The notes beneath the pieces were generated by a model that searched no databases, was not told the DNA's origin, and saw nothing but the letters and a program-made list of their open reading frames with translations. From the NCBI RefSeq assembly GCF_001522545.3, contig NC_031769.1, positions 133,194,689 through 133,258,688 on the forward strand: DNA of 64,000 nucleotides, given 5' to 3'. Source of the stretch: Parus major (Eukaryota > Chordata > Aves > Passeriformes > Paridae). Position numbers and translations under genes: made by a program. Positions within the stretch are counted from its first letter, which is position 1. The number at the start of each line of letters is the position of its first letter. Below, piece after piece: positions 51,328 to 62,325 of the stretch.

Positions 51328-51420
51328 GATAGAATAGAATAGAATAGAATAGAATAGAAAATAATAGAATGTTTCAGCTGTAAGAGACCTATGACAATCT
51401 TTAAGTCTAAATGTCTATGT
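51328..51420 (-). mobile_element. Short CR1 tail with expanded (AGAAT)n terminal repeat
   Basis: About six AGAAT units (51328-51359) are followed by 'aatagaatgtttcagctgta' and 'agagacctatgacaatcttt', the reverse complement of a CR1 3' end. CR1 elements end in short ATTCT-containing repeats, so the microsatellite probably grew from the element's own terminus. Only about 60 bases of CR1 body remain. Confidence 0.8.
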
Positions 51421-51699
51421 TTTTTGAAAAATAATTAAAACTATGTTCTGATCTGACAATTTTTTCAATTAAAAGGATACACATTTTCCACAAAATAGGT
51501 ATTATAATGTAGGAGGATATATGCCCCCATTCAGACATAGAAAACAAAAAATGCTTCAATAGAGAAATACTTCTCAATGAAGATGTCTTAGTTTTTTCTG
51601 GAGGGGTATAAAAAATATTAATCACACATTGTATGAAAAATTTCCTCATGTGAAATATAACATCCTTTCAGGATTACATTCTTCTGTTGTAAAGAGCCA

Positions 51700-51850
51700 T
51701 GTGTAGATGCAACTTTTAGGGACCTGGCTTAGAGTGTAGATGTGGCACTTAGGGACATGGTTTAATGGTGGACTTGGCAGTGTTAGGTACAGGGTTGGAC
51801 TCTGATCTCAAAGGTATGTTCCAGCTTCAATAGTTTTATGATTTATATTT
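51700..51850 (+). mobile_element. CR1 3'-end fragment with internal 33-base duplication
   Basis: The text 'gtagatgtggcacttaggga' / 'catggtttaatggtggactt' and then 'gggttggactctgatctcaa' / 'aggtatgttccagcttcaat' matches a CR1 3' UTR and terminus on the plus strand. A diverged copy of the 'gtgtagatg..agggac.tgg.tta' segment at 51701 is repeated from 51734, a tandem duplication of period about 33. Confidence 0.85.
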
Positions 51851-52438
51851 TTTTTTATAGCTGTGTATTGTCAGCTATTTGTCATCAATTTTGTGGAAAT
51901 ATTTGCACACGCATTTTACATTATTCAACTAAGAAAGGAAATGTAATTTGGAAACAAGGTTCAACAGCTAACATATTAAATTTTGATTAACTTAGGTGAG
52001 GTGCAGAGATACACTTGTATATGTGTGCTGTGAGGAACCTGCAGCAGATGTTTTGTCACTTTTCATGTTTCTGTTGCACTGCTAAGTTTGGAAATCAAGA
52101 GTTTGAATATCAAGGAGACTAAATTTCTGGAAGATTATTATTTTTCTTCTGATGTGTAGTATTTCAGATTTCATAAAAAATTATGTACTTGCATATGTTG
52201 CCTTAAACTGCTGTTTTTCCCCAGCCTGCAGAAGCACAAACTTTTCCTCTGTGCCTGATAAGATGGAGAGATGTAAAAAGTTTAAAAGCCACAGCCATTT
52301 TGTATCACCCACATAAAGCAAACGCAGGGGTCCCAAGGGGCAGAAAGACCTCCATAAATCTGTGCCACTCTTGGGAGATAGACCCAACAGGACAGCCCAG
52401 CGTACTGCAGGAATGCTCCTGCCGTGGGGTGGGAGGGC

Positions 52439-53117
52439 NNNNNNNNNNNNNNNNNNNNNNNNNNNNNNNNNNNNNNNNNNNNNNNNNNNNNNNNNNNNNN
52501 NNNNNNNNNNNNNNNNNNNNNNNNNNNNNNNNNNNNNNNNNNNNNNNNNNNNNNNNNNNNNNNNNNNNNNNNNNNNNNNNNNNNNNNNNNNNNNNNNNNN
52601 NNNNNNNNNNNNNNNNNNNNNNNNNNNNNNNNNNNNNNNNNNNNNNNNNNNNNNNNNNNNNNNNNNNNNNNNNNNNNNNNNNNNNNNNNNNNNNNNNNNN
52701 NNNNNNNNNNNNNNNNNNNNNNNNNNNNNNNNNNNNNNNNNNNNNNNNNNNNNNNNNNNNNNNNNNNNNNNNNNNNNNNNNNNNNNNNNNNNNNNNNNNN
52801 NNNNNNNNNNNNNNNNNNNNNNNNNNNNNNNNNNNNNNNNNNNNNNNNNNNNNNNNNNNNNNNNNNNNNNNNNNNNNNNNNNNNNNNNNNNNNNNNNNNN
52901 NNNNNNNNNNNNNNNNNNNNNNNNNNNNNNNNNNNNNNNNNNNNNNNNNNNNNNNNNNNNNNNNNNNNNNNNNNNNNNNNNNNNNNNNNNNNNNNNNNNN
53001 NNNNNNNNNNNNNNNNNNNNNNNNNNNNNNNNNNNNNNNNNNNNNNNNNNNNNNNNNNNNNNNNNNNNNNNNNNNNNNNNNNNNNNNNNNNNNNNNNNNN
53101 NNNNNNNNNNNNNNNNN
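52439..53117. other. Assembly gap, 679 N
   Basis: A 679-base run of Ns has moderately GC-rich sequence on the left and CpG-dense sequence on the right. All six long open frames reported across it are artefacts of translating Ns. The non-round length suggests an estimated gap size. Confidence 0.99.
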
Positions 53118-53260
53118 AGCAGCAGGAGGCACAGGGCTCTCCCGTGGCCTCGGGGCGGCACTCGCGCTCCGCCGGCGCTCCCGAGATTTGTGTCTCCGCT
53201 ATTCCCACCCTGCAGGGCCATTTCCCATCAGAAACTAATCTCGTTTTCAAATCTGCATGT
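53118..53260. promoter_or_regulatory. CpG-dense right flank of gap, possible edge of a CpG island
   Basis: Ten CpG dinucleotides fall within about 57 bases (53143-53199), in striking contrast to the CpG-poor surroundings. On the minus strand an ATG at 53221-53219 sits in a favourable context (G at -3, G at +4). It opens a frame whose residues just before the gap are RALCLLL, a hydrophobic run that would fit a signal peptide. That coding idea is speculative; a GC-rich repeat or LTR in the gap is an alternative. Confidence 0.4.
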
Positions 53261-53522
53261 TTCTTAGAAATATCCCCGGAAAATTAACGGAAAACAAAAG
53301 AACTGAGCAATATCTATGCAGTAGCTCTTACGCTTGTTTCTGGCCGAGATGGAAGTGACAAGAGAACAGCTTCCCATAGTAACTCAGAATTTCTAATTCT
53401 GCATAAGAATATTAAAATAAACATGCATACACCCACACTTATTACTGTTATGATTTTTTTCAGAGATAAATTAGAAGGGTCAGTCTCCTTTTTATTAAAA
53501 ATTCTCTTACTGTATTCCATAT

Positions 53523-53552
53523 GGGTGGGGATGGGGGTGGGGGGAAGGTGGG
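53523..53552 (+). other. G-quadruplex motif
   Basis: G-runs of three, four, five and six bases (53523-53525, 53527-53530, 53533-53537, 53539-53544) are separated by loops of one or two bases, with a further GGG at 53550. This is a very strong quadruplex pattern, about 300 bases from the CpG-dense flank. Confidence 0.8.
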
Positions 53553-53652
53553 AATTAGCACATTATTATGCATTTTAGTTACTTGGAAAAAAATCCTTAG
53601 GTAAGGTTTCCCATATTTTTTTTTTAACATTTTATATTTGTATATCTATGCA

Positions 53653-53703
53653 TGTTTGTATGTATGTATGTGTGTGTATGTATGTATGTATGTATGTATG
53701 TAT
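53653..53703 (+). repeat. (TGTA)n tetranucleotide microsatellite
   Basis: About twelve TGTA units with a short TGTG interruption are seen. The repeat causes the MYVCMYV-type open frame that overlaps it. Confidence 0.95.
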
Positions 53704-56700
53704 TCTATTCATGCAAAACCCCCAAATCTGGTAAGATTTCTTTGAGAATTTTTCTGGATTTAATGGATCTGACTCTTTCTTCTGTGTCAGGGTGGTTTTG
53801 TAAACAAGATTCTGGTTTTTTGCTAAACGTTATGACAGCAAAATCACTCATGTCTATTTAAGATGCAGACAATTTTCCTTTAATCAAATAATAATTGATT
53901 TGCCAGGTAATGTTTCATATGAGGGAAGTAGAAATTGTGCTTTACTTTGTGCATAAACTGAATCTGAATTTAGGAAAATTCTGAAGTCCAGACCACCTTT
54001 GGCATGTGCAACTGCTGTCTTTACCATATTTTTATAATGTGATGAACAAGGAAAAAAATGTTCTTTCCTCATTATTACTTGCACATAAATGGCTTTTTTA
54101 AAAATATGAATTTAGGCAGAGTGAAGTACTTCAAATTCTTTATTGGTATATTTTCATTTAAAATGAAATCAATCTTCCTGCCTCCAGAGGATGCCTTTTA
54201 CCCACAATTTTTCATTTGATTACTCTCAAAGGAAGCAGTGGTCAATTTTGATCAGCTGCCTTATTTTCAAAAAGTGTTTATTTTGATCTTGTTCCCTTGA
54301 GGAGATCTTTTGAAGATTTGTGCAATGTGGGTTCTCAGTGAAAATTAATCTATTAAACCTCTAATACAAAACTGTTAAGCTGTTAGCAAGAGGTCATACC
54401 TGAATGTAGTACCTGTAAGATAATAATGTTCTATAATACCCCACTGAAGAGTGACAGGCTGTTTAGAGATTACAGATGGGATGAAGATGAAGACTCCTTT
54501 TGACTAAGCATGAAAGACTAGCAGTAATCTTCCTCCAGAGTGCTGAGAGTCCTGATTCTTCCTGTGGAAAATAACAGCAAATTAGTGTAGTGAAGCTGGA
54601 AGGCAGCTGATCCAGGAAAGTGGATGATGATGACGTATTTAGAAAAGCAGATCTGGTAACTGAAAATTAACTGGACAGGACTGTATCTAATAGTGGGGCA
54701 TCTCAAGAGCAATTCAGAGCTGACATTAGAGCCCAAAGGCTCCACAAACCACAGACCAGAAGCTTGAGGCAACCTTGATGTATTCCAGGACAAGAGAGTT
54801 GGTAAGATGTGTCCCTCAGCAAGCTCCCACAAGTGCATGAATCGCAGTGTGCAGAAGAGAGTTAATCACTGTGTCTTCATTAGTGTGTAGATGATAACAT
54901 TATTAAAATTCAATACATTTCTAATTAAGATCCTTGTATGATAGATGAATGCAGCAGTAATTTTTCATAAGACTTGAGACTAAGGAAGAGAAAATCCCAG
55001 GCAACCAAAACTCTTACGATTTTCATTCCTACCTGGACAAAAATGGCTGAAAGTAAAGAACATACAGAATGGGAATCTCAAATGTTCAAACTAAAAAGCA
55101 ATAGTAAAATATTGATCTTTTCACACAACTCTTTGAGAAACAGAATTATATTGCATTAAAACCTGGCATGTTACTGTTAAAACAAAAGAGTAACAAAAAA
55201 ATGCTAAAAATTAAAATCAGGAGAACAGAAGCATGGTCAGACAAAGGGATATTCAGGAAATCCTAGGAGATGATGTGCTCAAAATAGTCCCTATCTCTGT
55301 CTCTTGAAGGCAATAAGAGAAAATGAGTTGTGGAAAAGACTGTTACTAAAGAAGAATAATTCCCACACTTCATCAAGGCAATATTTGACATCTGTAACAG
55401 AAGGGGCTCCAGCACAGCTCTTTACTGCTTCTTTATCTGCATCATGCCCCTCTCCAATAACATGCTCCACAGAACTCCCTAAACAGTCCATGGCCTTCTG
55501 CAGGGATGGAGATGAAACCTCTGTTCCCTTCTCAGTTTTCTTTGAGGACTTGCCAAGCCTTCTCTGGGTAAGAGCTCTCTTCTTCATACAGGCTGTAGTT
55601 CTCTAGTTTCTCAGGGAAATGATGATAATAAGCTGAAGAACATGCTGGGCATAGTTTTCAAGTTAACAATGATGAAAATATTTCTGCTCAGAGTTTTGGA
55701 ATGTTGTTGCCCTCCTTCTCCTCTGGGGTGGCTTTTTTTTCACAAGCGTCTTATCCAGAAGGGTCTGAACAGACTAGAAAGAAATGAAGTGCTGCTATTC
55801 TCTTGGCAACACTTGTTACAGGCATGGAGAGCAAACAAGAGTCAGTCAAGCCCTCTGAGTGCTGTGTTGTCTTCCCGTTTACATAACAAAGCAAAACATC
55901 TTTTTTTTATTTCTATTCAGTTTTATGCTACAGAGAAATCTGCATAAAGTTTAATGCAAATTTTACCATTCACATTGGAGAACTCTGTTCAACAAAACAC
56001 TCCATACTTCCTCAAAGCTTTTATACAATTTGAGCCATCTCTGGCTTGATTTAAATATTTACCTCTGGAAGGTTCAGCTTTATTTAATACTACATATATT
56101 AATGCATCTTTGAGCTAATACATCTTTCCTATTGTTTTAGTTAAAGTCTTGGTATCTTCCACTATTATAAACATTTTTGTTGTGCAATGTCTGGATATTT
56201 CCATTTATTTTGTGCAGAGAGACTGAATTAAAGGACAGGGGTAGGAGAATTTATTCCATATAGCAAGGAGAACAAGCACCATGAGCCATGACTGAGGATT
56301 TCATGCAGAAACTGAAGATTTTGAAAATGTTAAATTCTTCAAATTTGACAGCTGCTTGAACTTGTGGCATTGATCTTAAGTAAGGTCACAGCTTTTCTAA
56401 GTATTGCAGCAGACAGATGATATCCAGAAGAGCACAGTTTTGTGCAGAAGTGAACAGAGCACTTTCAGGGTGGCCAGACTCCTCCTTCAGAGTGTGCACA
56501 GCAGTGATGCTCAAACTGCAGTCTGCTTAAACAGGCCTGGTTGCTTTGGTAGGTCCTGACCTTCCCAAATCTCATGGATGAGAGAGTTAGAGGTTCAGTT
56601 ATGAAATGTATACTGTCTGTGACACTTCAATGACCACCCACATCCTCTTCACAGACATGGACGGAAGAACTCCCATTTGTTGTTGTCTGGGCAGATGGCA

Positions 56701-59700
56701 GCATGACCAGAGCTTTTAGCTTTTTCTCATGAAGGTATTTCTACCATTGACCCTTTAATTTGTTTTTGTCTTGGGGATAAATTCCTTTCTCTTTCTAAGT
56801 TTGTGACAAAAAAGTGTTATGTAGATACGGCATTCTCTGTCTCCAGCTGGAGCTGAACATATCTCTCTCCCTCAAAGGCTCAGGATCTCCAGAGGGCTCC
56901 AAAAGAAGTAGCAAGAAAGCAGCAGAATGGCTGCACCACTAGTTGTGTGATCTCACTATTTCTTAACATCAAGAGAAAATCCTCTCTCATCACTATTTTT
57001 TATTAGAATAATGTCATCTAGTCAAAGTGGCTTATACACAGATGTCTAATGAACAAGAAGAGTACTAGAGAACAGTGACACAGATGCATGAATCTTTAGG
57101 GCTTTTTTTTTTTTTTTTCAAAATCTGACCCACAGATCTGAGGAAGAAAGCTAAAGATGAAAATCTCCTTGAAGGGAAAACCACTTTCCCTAATACATTT
57201 CCCTCTACCAACACACCTCTCTCTGACTGTTTCCAGCACAGACTGGTGGGCAGAGCTCCAGCCCTGTGCTAACACATTTCCTTGAGGAACACTGTGGACT
57301 TAACACTCACCTGAATTCTTGAGAAGAGGATTAACACTGCAGTGCCACACAGCTGTGACAAGTTTCAGTAATTCCTGCTTGTTGAGCCAGCAAACCTGCA
57401 GCATCACCTCATGTCTTCAAGCACTGTTGTGCAGCCTGCGGGAGCCGTGGTTTGCACTGGCTCTGTTAGGGCTCAAGGACAGCATGTTCAGCCAAGGCAC
57501 CCTGAAAGACAGGCTTACAGCTAAATGGATTTGAATGGAATCTTACCAAAGAGACAGAAGGGTATCATCAGAGATCCTGTAACATGGGAGCATTTAAAAA
57601 CTCCGTTTTTTGTGAAATGAAGCATCTGTTTCTGTTCTAGGTTGCCATTAAACTCTTTACAAATATTTACTAGCTACCAGTTGACACAAATTTTGAGACA
57701 GAGAAAAGGAAACACTAAATAAGTCCCTTATTAAAATTAGTTTCATTATTTTCTTTTTGAATGCTGTTTTTGCATTTCTAATCAAAGATTGGAACTCATT
57801 GGTTTCTGCAACATTCTTGACAAATGCATCCTTTTATACAATAAATGACCTGGAAATATTTGCATGCAACTTCAGATAAAATTTCAAGGAAGCAACCAAA
57901 ATAAATGTTAAGCTGCCAACAAAACCAGTTAATTTCCTTTCTGCCTCCTTATAAAGGTATCTTTATGTTTTTCTTCAGATTGGGGAAAAAAAAAATTTGT
58001 CTTCTCCAAAGTCCTAATCTGTTCAGGACCATTTTATTACTTCTCTAATCTGAGTGCTGTCAGCAGCTTGGCACTATTTGTCTTGTCAAGCATCTGAGGG
58101 TATGGAGATTGTGAAACTAAAACTGCAGCTGTGCTCATTTGATATATGACTAAAACAGTCTGCCACTACTATCTATAGCATCATATGTTAGCTCAACATG
58201 CCTTTTTTCTACTGCTACAAGCTTTTTGATATATATTTCTGTTTCTTTGATGCTATGTAAAAGACCATGCACATCAGGACCAATTCAGAAAACTCTCCCA
58301 GGCTGGCACAACTCCACAAGTCAGAGGTTTATGAATCACTTTTCATCTGATGGGTGCTAATTTTTCTTTGTAGGCTGCCTTCAGCATTTCCCACAAGAGC
58401 TCAACAAATTTGAAAAATAGTTTTCAGAAATATTGCAAAACAGAAAAAATAATTTTGTTTGCAAAATTAGGACCTCAGGCCTATCAACTCTATCAGTCTA
58501 TCTCAACCTGTGTGGTTGTGGGCATAGTACAGATTTGGGGACTTTTGCTGGAGTGCCAATGAACACAAATCCCTGCTAACCAAGTCTGGTGTTGAGAAAA
58601 AGAACACACAAACAAAATACTTCATAAAAACCCCTACCCCACTCTGTTCCCAGTCTGTATTTTCCTTCCTTCTGCTCTGGATTATATCAAATCCATCAAG
58701 ATCCATCCAGTGAGATGCTGAGCCACAGTCCCTCACGGGTACCTGCACCAGTCTGAGCTGCTCACAGGATCCACAGCACAGAGTATCTCTGGCTCCAAGA
58801 GTGCATCTCTGGTCCCCAGGAGCTGCAGTTGTCTTTCTAAAATATTTTTGAATGGCAGCACCTGAGGGCTTCTGGGTTAAACTGAAGTTTTGATCATGGG
58901 TGGGTTTTACCACTGTGGACAACACTTCTTTCAGTCAGCTGAAAGAAGCTGTGAACATCACAGTCTAGTTCATGATCTCCTCACACAGGTCACTACGTCC
59001 CTCTGAGACCTAAAACCTGCAACTTATGTCCACTAACATGCAAACAATAAATTCAGATTAAATTATTATGTGGTAGTGCTGAAAAATAAATTGATAACTT
59101 TTTACAAAATATTGTGAAAATAGCCCTGAACTGTTACCAGTTTATGTCATACTCTTATGCTTCACACTGCCAAATATTTCTCATCAAAAGAATCCATTTA
59201 ACTTTTTATTTATATGTAATTTAGACATTTATGTTTGGAGGGTTTATTTAAAACGTACTTTTGCCAATTAACAGATATCAATCTTACCTTAATTCTGGTT
59301 AGCAATTTGCAATCATGTCTCTTTGAATTATTAACTGAAATAAAGAACTCTGAGTAGAAATAGTATTTTCTTTCTTTTTTTTTTTTTTTTTCAAACAAGA
59401 AAGTACAAAAATTGAAAACCTGGCATTTTCATTAAAAAGCTAAGTAACAATTATGAAACTCTCAGCCTTCTAAGCAGCAATTTGCATAATTGGCATTGAA
59501 ATGTTTTTGAAAATGTAAGGCATTGAGTCCAAGCCGATGGCTTCCAGTGCTGTTGAGAAGTTCATGTTTGCACACATGGTTTCTATCTCTCCCATCATCC
59601 TGAGATCCAGGATTGGTTAAAATAATTCTATTGGAAAAAAATGTGGGGATTTCCAGAAAGTCAAGGGTTTATTAAGCTTATACTAGTTTTTGAGTTGTTG

Positions 59701-60689
59701 TCACCCACTAATGAAAAACTGCCCCTACAATTATTCTTTTTTATGAAGTCAGGACAAAGGACTTACTCCACAAGAAGGCAACAGGTTTACCTACACACAC
59801 CAAATGGGAAGAAGTAAAGGTGAGCTCATCTATAAGGCCAGCTTTTAAAAATAAAATACTATCTTTGTGCTCTTATTTAAAAAGAAAATACTGCCCAGAT
59901 TCATCCAGGTGTCTAATCTTCAACAAATTATCTAAATGTGCTTTATGCTTCCCTGTATGGCACATAACTTCAAACAGCTCTACAGATACAGCTGGGCATG
60001 GCCTGTGAGATCTCCTCCTTTCCTCTTAAGATCTGTGTCCTGTGTAACTTCAATTTTTAGTTCAATGCATGCACCATAGCATGTCTTACTGCTGCTGTTA
60101 ATTGGTTGTTAAAGATACGAGTAAAAGAAACATTTTAGATATGCTTTGGTCTGAGGGTCTAAAGTTAAATAGAAGCTACCCATGGAGAGACTTCACTGAC
60201 TGACAGTGCTTGTGAGCCTGTGCTGCTGATTACATCTGTTAACTTCCAAGAGGGTTAAGGGTAGGATTCTTGCTGCCTTAAGATCATACTGTTCTTCAGC
60301 TTGGTATGGAAATTTTGGAATGTGTCTGGTTTTATCTTTGCTCGCATCTGACTGAATACCAGTATGGTTTTTCTCAAAAAAATGGGATAATATTTTAGAA
60401 CACCAGATGAATCTGTATTTTTACAGATTTGTGCCTGCTCAAACTCAGGGTAATTCACTCAACTTTCTATGTGCCTTCTGAGAGCTCACCAACAAGATGA
60501 ACACAGTGGTGTCTGATAGCTTCACCTCAGCAAGATCTACAAATTCAGCTACAAGGTCCAACAAAGCACGTGGAGACACTGCAGACTGACTTGGACGTCA
60601 GTCTCAGTTCCACCCTGAAGATTAATAGCAGTACACTACATGGTATGCATTTGTTTCTGAGGTGCTGTCATTTATGAACTGCTGAACAC
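53704..60689. other. Unannotated intergenic DNA
   Basis: No gene is supported. Poly-T runs lie at about 57104-57119 and 59376-59391. Minus-strand open frames at 55291-55587 (98 codons) and 58503-58925 (140 codons) have coding-like composition, but I cannot match them to a family. The first is adjoined by another minus-strand open frame in a different phase (about 55532-55660), as would be seen in a frameshifted pseudogene. Confidence 0.5.
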
Positions 60690-61170
60690 AGATGCATTTC
60701 CATCCATTTCAGCTTCAGTGGCTGCACATGGATCCCTGTGAGCACAGCTGGGGACGAGGGCTGGTGACAATTGTTGGGGGCACTCACAGGGTAGCTCAGT
60801 GTGCAGTCAGTGCCAGCTGCAGACTGAGCTCTGTGTGGTGACAGCCCCAGGCAAGAGGCCATCAAATGCTGACCCTGTACACAGCAAATGTCATGAGGAC
60901 CGTGGCCTGGCCAGGGGACACTCAGAGACTCAGCAGGAGCCAAGGGCCCCCAGGCTTTTGTGGACTTGGGATGTGAGGGTATAAAAGCCCAGGGGCTCCT
61001 TTTTTGGAGGTCCCTTCTGGTAGGCACCATCTCAAGCTGTTGCTTTGTTAATTGTTCCACCGTTATGAAATTGTTTGAAGGTTTCTCACGTCTTAGGTGA
61101 GGTCTTAGGTGACATCTCTGGGGAAGCCAGGGTCCAGCTGGTGAGGAAACCTGCTCTGACTGTGTGAGTG
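60690..61170 (+). mobile_element. LTR-like segment with TATA box, boundaries uncertain
   Basis: A GC-richer block with 'ggtataaaagcccaggggct' at about 60978 looks like an LTR U3/R junction of an avian endogenous retrovirus. A TG-initial start may lie at 60772 ('tgttgggggcactcacaggg'). No clear poly-A signal, CA end, target duplication, primer-binding site or gag/pol/env remnant is seen. A 12-base tandem duplication (gtcttaggtgag/gtcttaggtgac) lies at 61090-61113. An unrelated promoter-like element is the alternative. The 172-codon antisense frame over this block is probably a shadow. Confidence 0.35.
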
Positions 61171-61715
61171 TGGGGTGTGTAGCCATGAAGGGGCCAGCTC
61201 AGGTGATGTGGTGTGCCAGTGACTGCCAAAGTGGGTCCTGGATGGTCTGAGAGGGAAGTTTCCTTAATAGTGATGATCCCTGGAATCTGTGGAATAGATG
61301 AGTGGGAACTCCAAAGTATCTGGCTACCACAGTTAAGTCAAAGAAGGCTTGTGTCTCAGTCCTCAGCCACACTTTCTCAACTGTAAAGACACATTTATTC
61401 AAGAATTAAAAATTACCGGCTGTGAACTGCCCTTCTTTCTGGCCATATGCACACCTAGTCCCTCAGGATGTTACAGAACAAGCTGTATTTCTTTAAAAAT
61501 GAAGGGAAGGGGGGGAAGACACTGGAAAATTTCTTTAACCTTAACACAATGTTGTTTCATCCCTTGCCATGATTAATGCTTAGTTTTGTACCATACAATG
61601 CACAGTAAATTATACAACTTTCCTAATAACTTTTATAATTAATTGTTTTTAATTTTCTATTAATTGCTTTAAATAATCATAAACATAAATTGCTTTAAAC
61701 AATCATAATCCACTC

Positions 61716-62258
61716 TGTCACATCCCACTGTAGCCAGCATTTAGCAAGGTTTGTGATAAGCTGCTATTGTGGGACCACAGTTTGGGAAAATTAATGAAGC
61801 TCTTAAGTTTTACTAAAGCAGTTGTAATCAACCTTAACGTGCTTCAATGCTCTCAGACCTAGAAGGAGGTTAACAAAGCCTTGGGAGAGAGATATATTGC
61901 TGAAATTGGGCACAAGAAATGCAGAATTTATGGACCACAAAGACATTTTTCAGAGCCCTGAGATAAAAAAGAAGCTGACTAGGACAATTCAGCAATTGTC
62001 CTGAAATCCAATCTGGGTGGACTAATTAGCATGAGAAGTGAGAACTCAATAACTAATAGAAGACAGAATATTAATTAATGAAGCAAATTACATAATTTAT
62101 AGCAAATGAAAATTAATCTGTTTGCTAAAATGTATAAATAATGAAAAGTATTGAAAGTGTGTGTGTATGTTAGGTGGAGCTATCCCCATGCACTTGCAAT
62201 GCTGAATAAAATAATGCTGACTTTCTAATCTATCAAACTGGTTGGAGAGTTTATTTCT
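61716..62258 (+). mobile_element. Solo LTR, avian ERVL-type
   Basis: It begins with 'tgtcacatcccactgtagcc' at 61716 and includes 'aaatgtataaataatgaaaa' near 62129. It ends with 'ggtggagctatccccatgca' / 'cttgcaatgctgaataaaat' (poly-A signal near 62203) and 'ttggagagtttatttct', the characteristic R-U5 of avian ERVL-family LTRs. No retroviral internal sequence adjoins it, so it is a solo LTR or truncated remnant. Its exact 3' boundary is obscured by the CR1 tail that follows, and I cannot confirm a target-site duplication. Confidence 0.65.
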
Positions 62259-62325
62259 AAAGATCTAGATTATCTTTAAGGTTCCTTCCTACTCAAACAA
62301 TTTTATGATTCCATGATACTGTACT
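62259..62325 (+). mobile_element. Very short CR1 tail abutting the LTR
   Basis: The sequence 'gatctagattatctttaagg' / 'ttccttcctactcaaacaat' / 'tttatgattccatgat' is a CR1 terminus (consensus-like 'gatgatctttaaggtcccttccaacccaaaccattctatgattc'). Only about 65 bases remain. Confidence 0.8.

Noticed and set aside
52181..53287. Six frames of 275-346 codons
   Set aside because: Most of their length is Ns in the assembly gap; only the short real edges can be discussed.
60668..61186. 172-codon minus-strand frame
   Set aside because: It lies antisense over the GC-rich LTR-like block and has no recognisable domain; GC-rich DNA has fewer chance stops.
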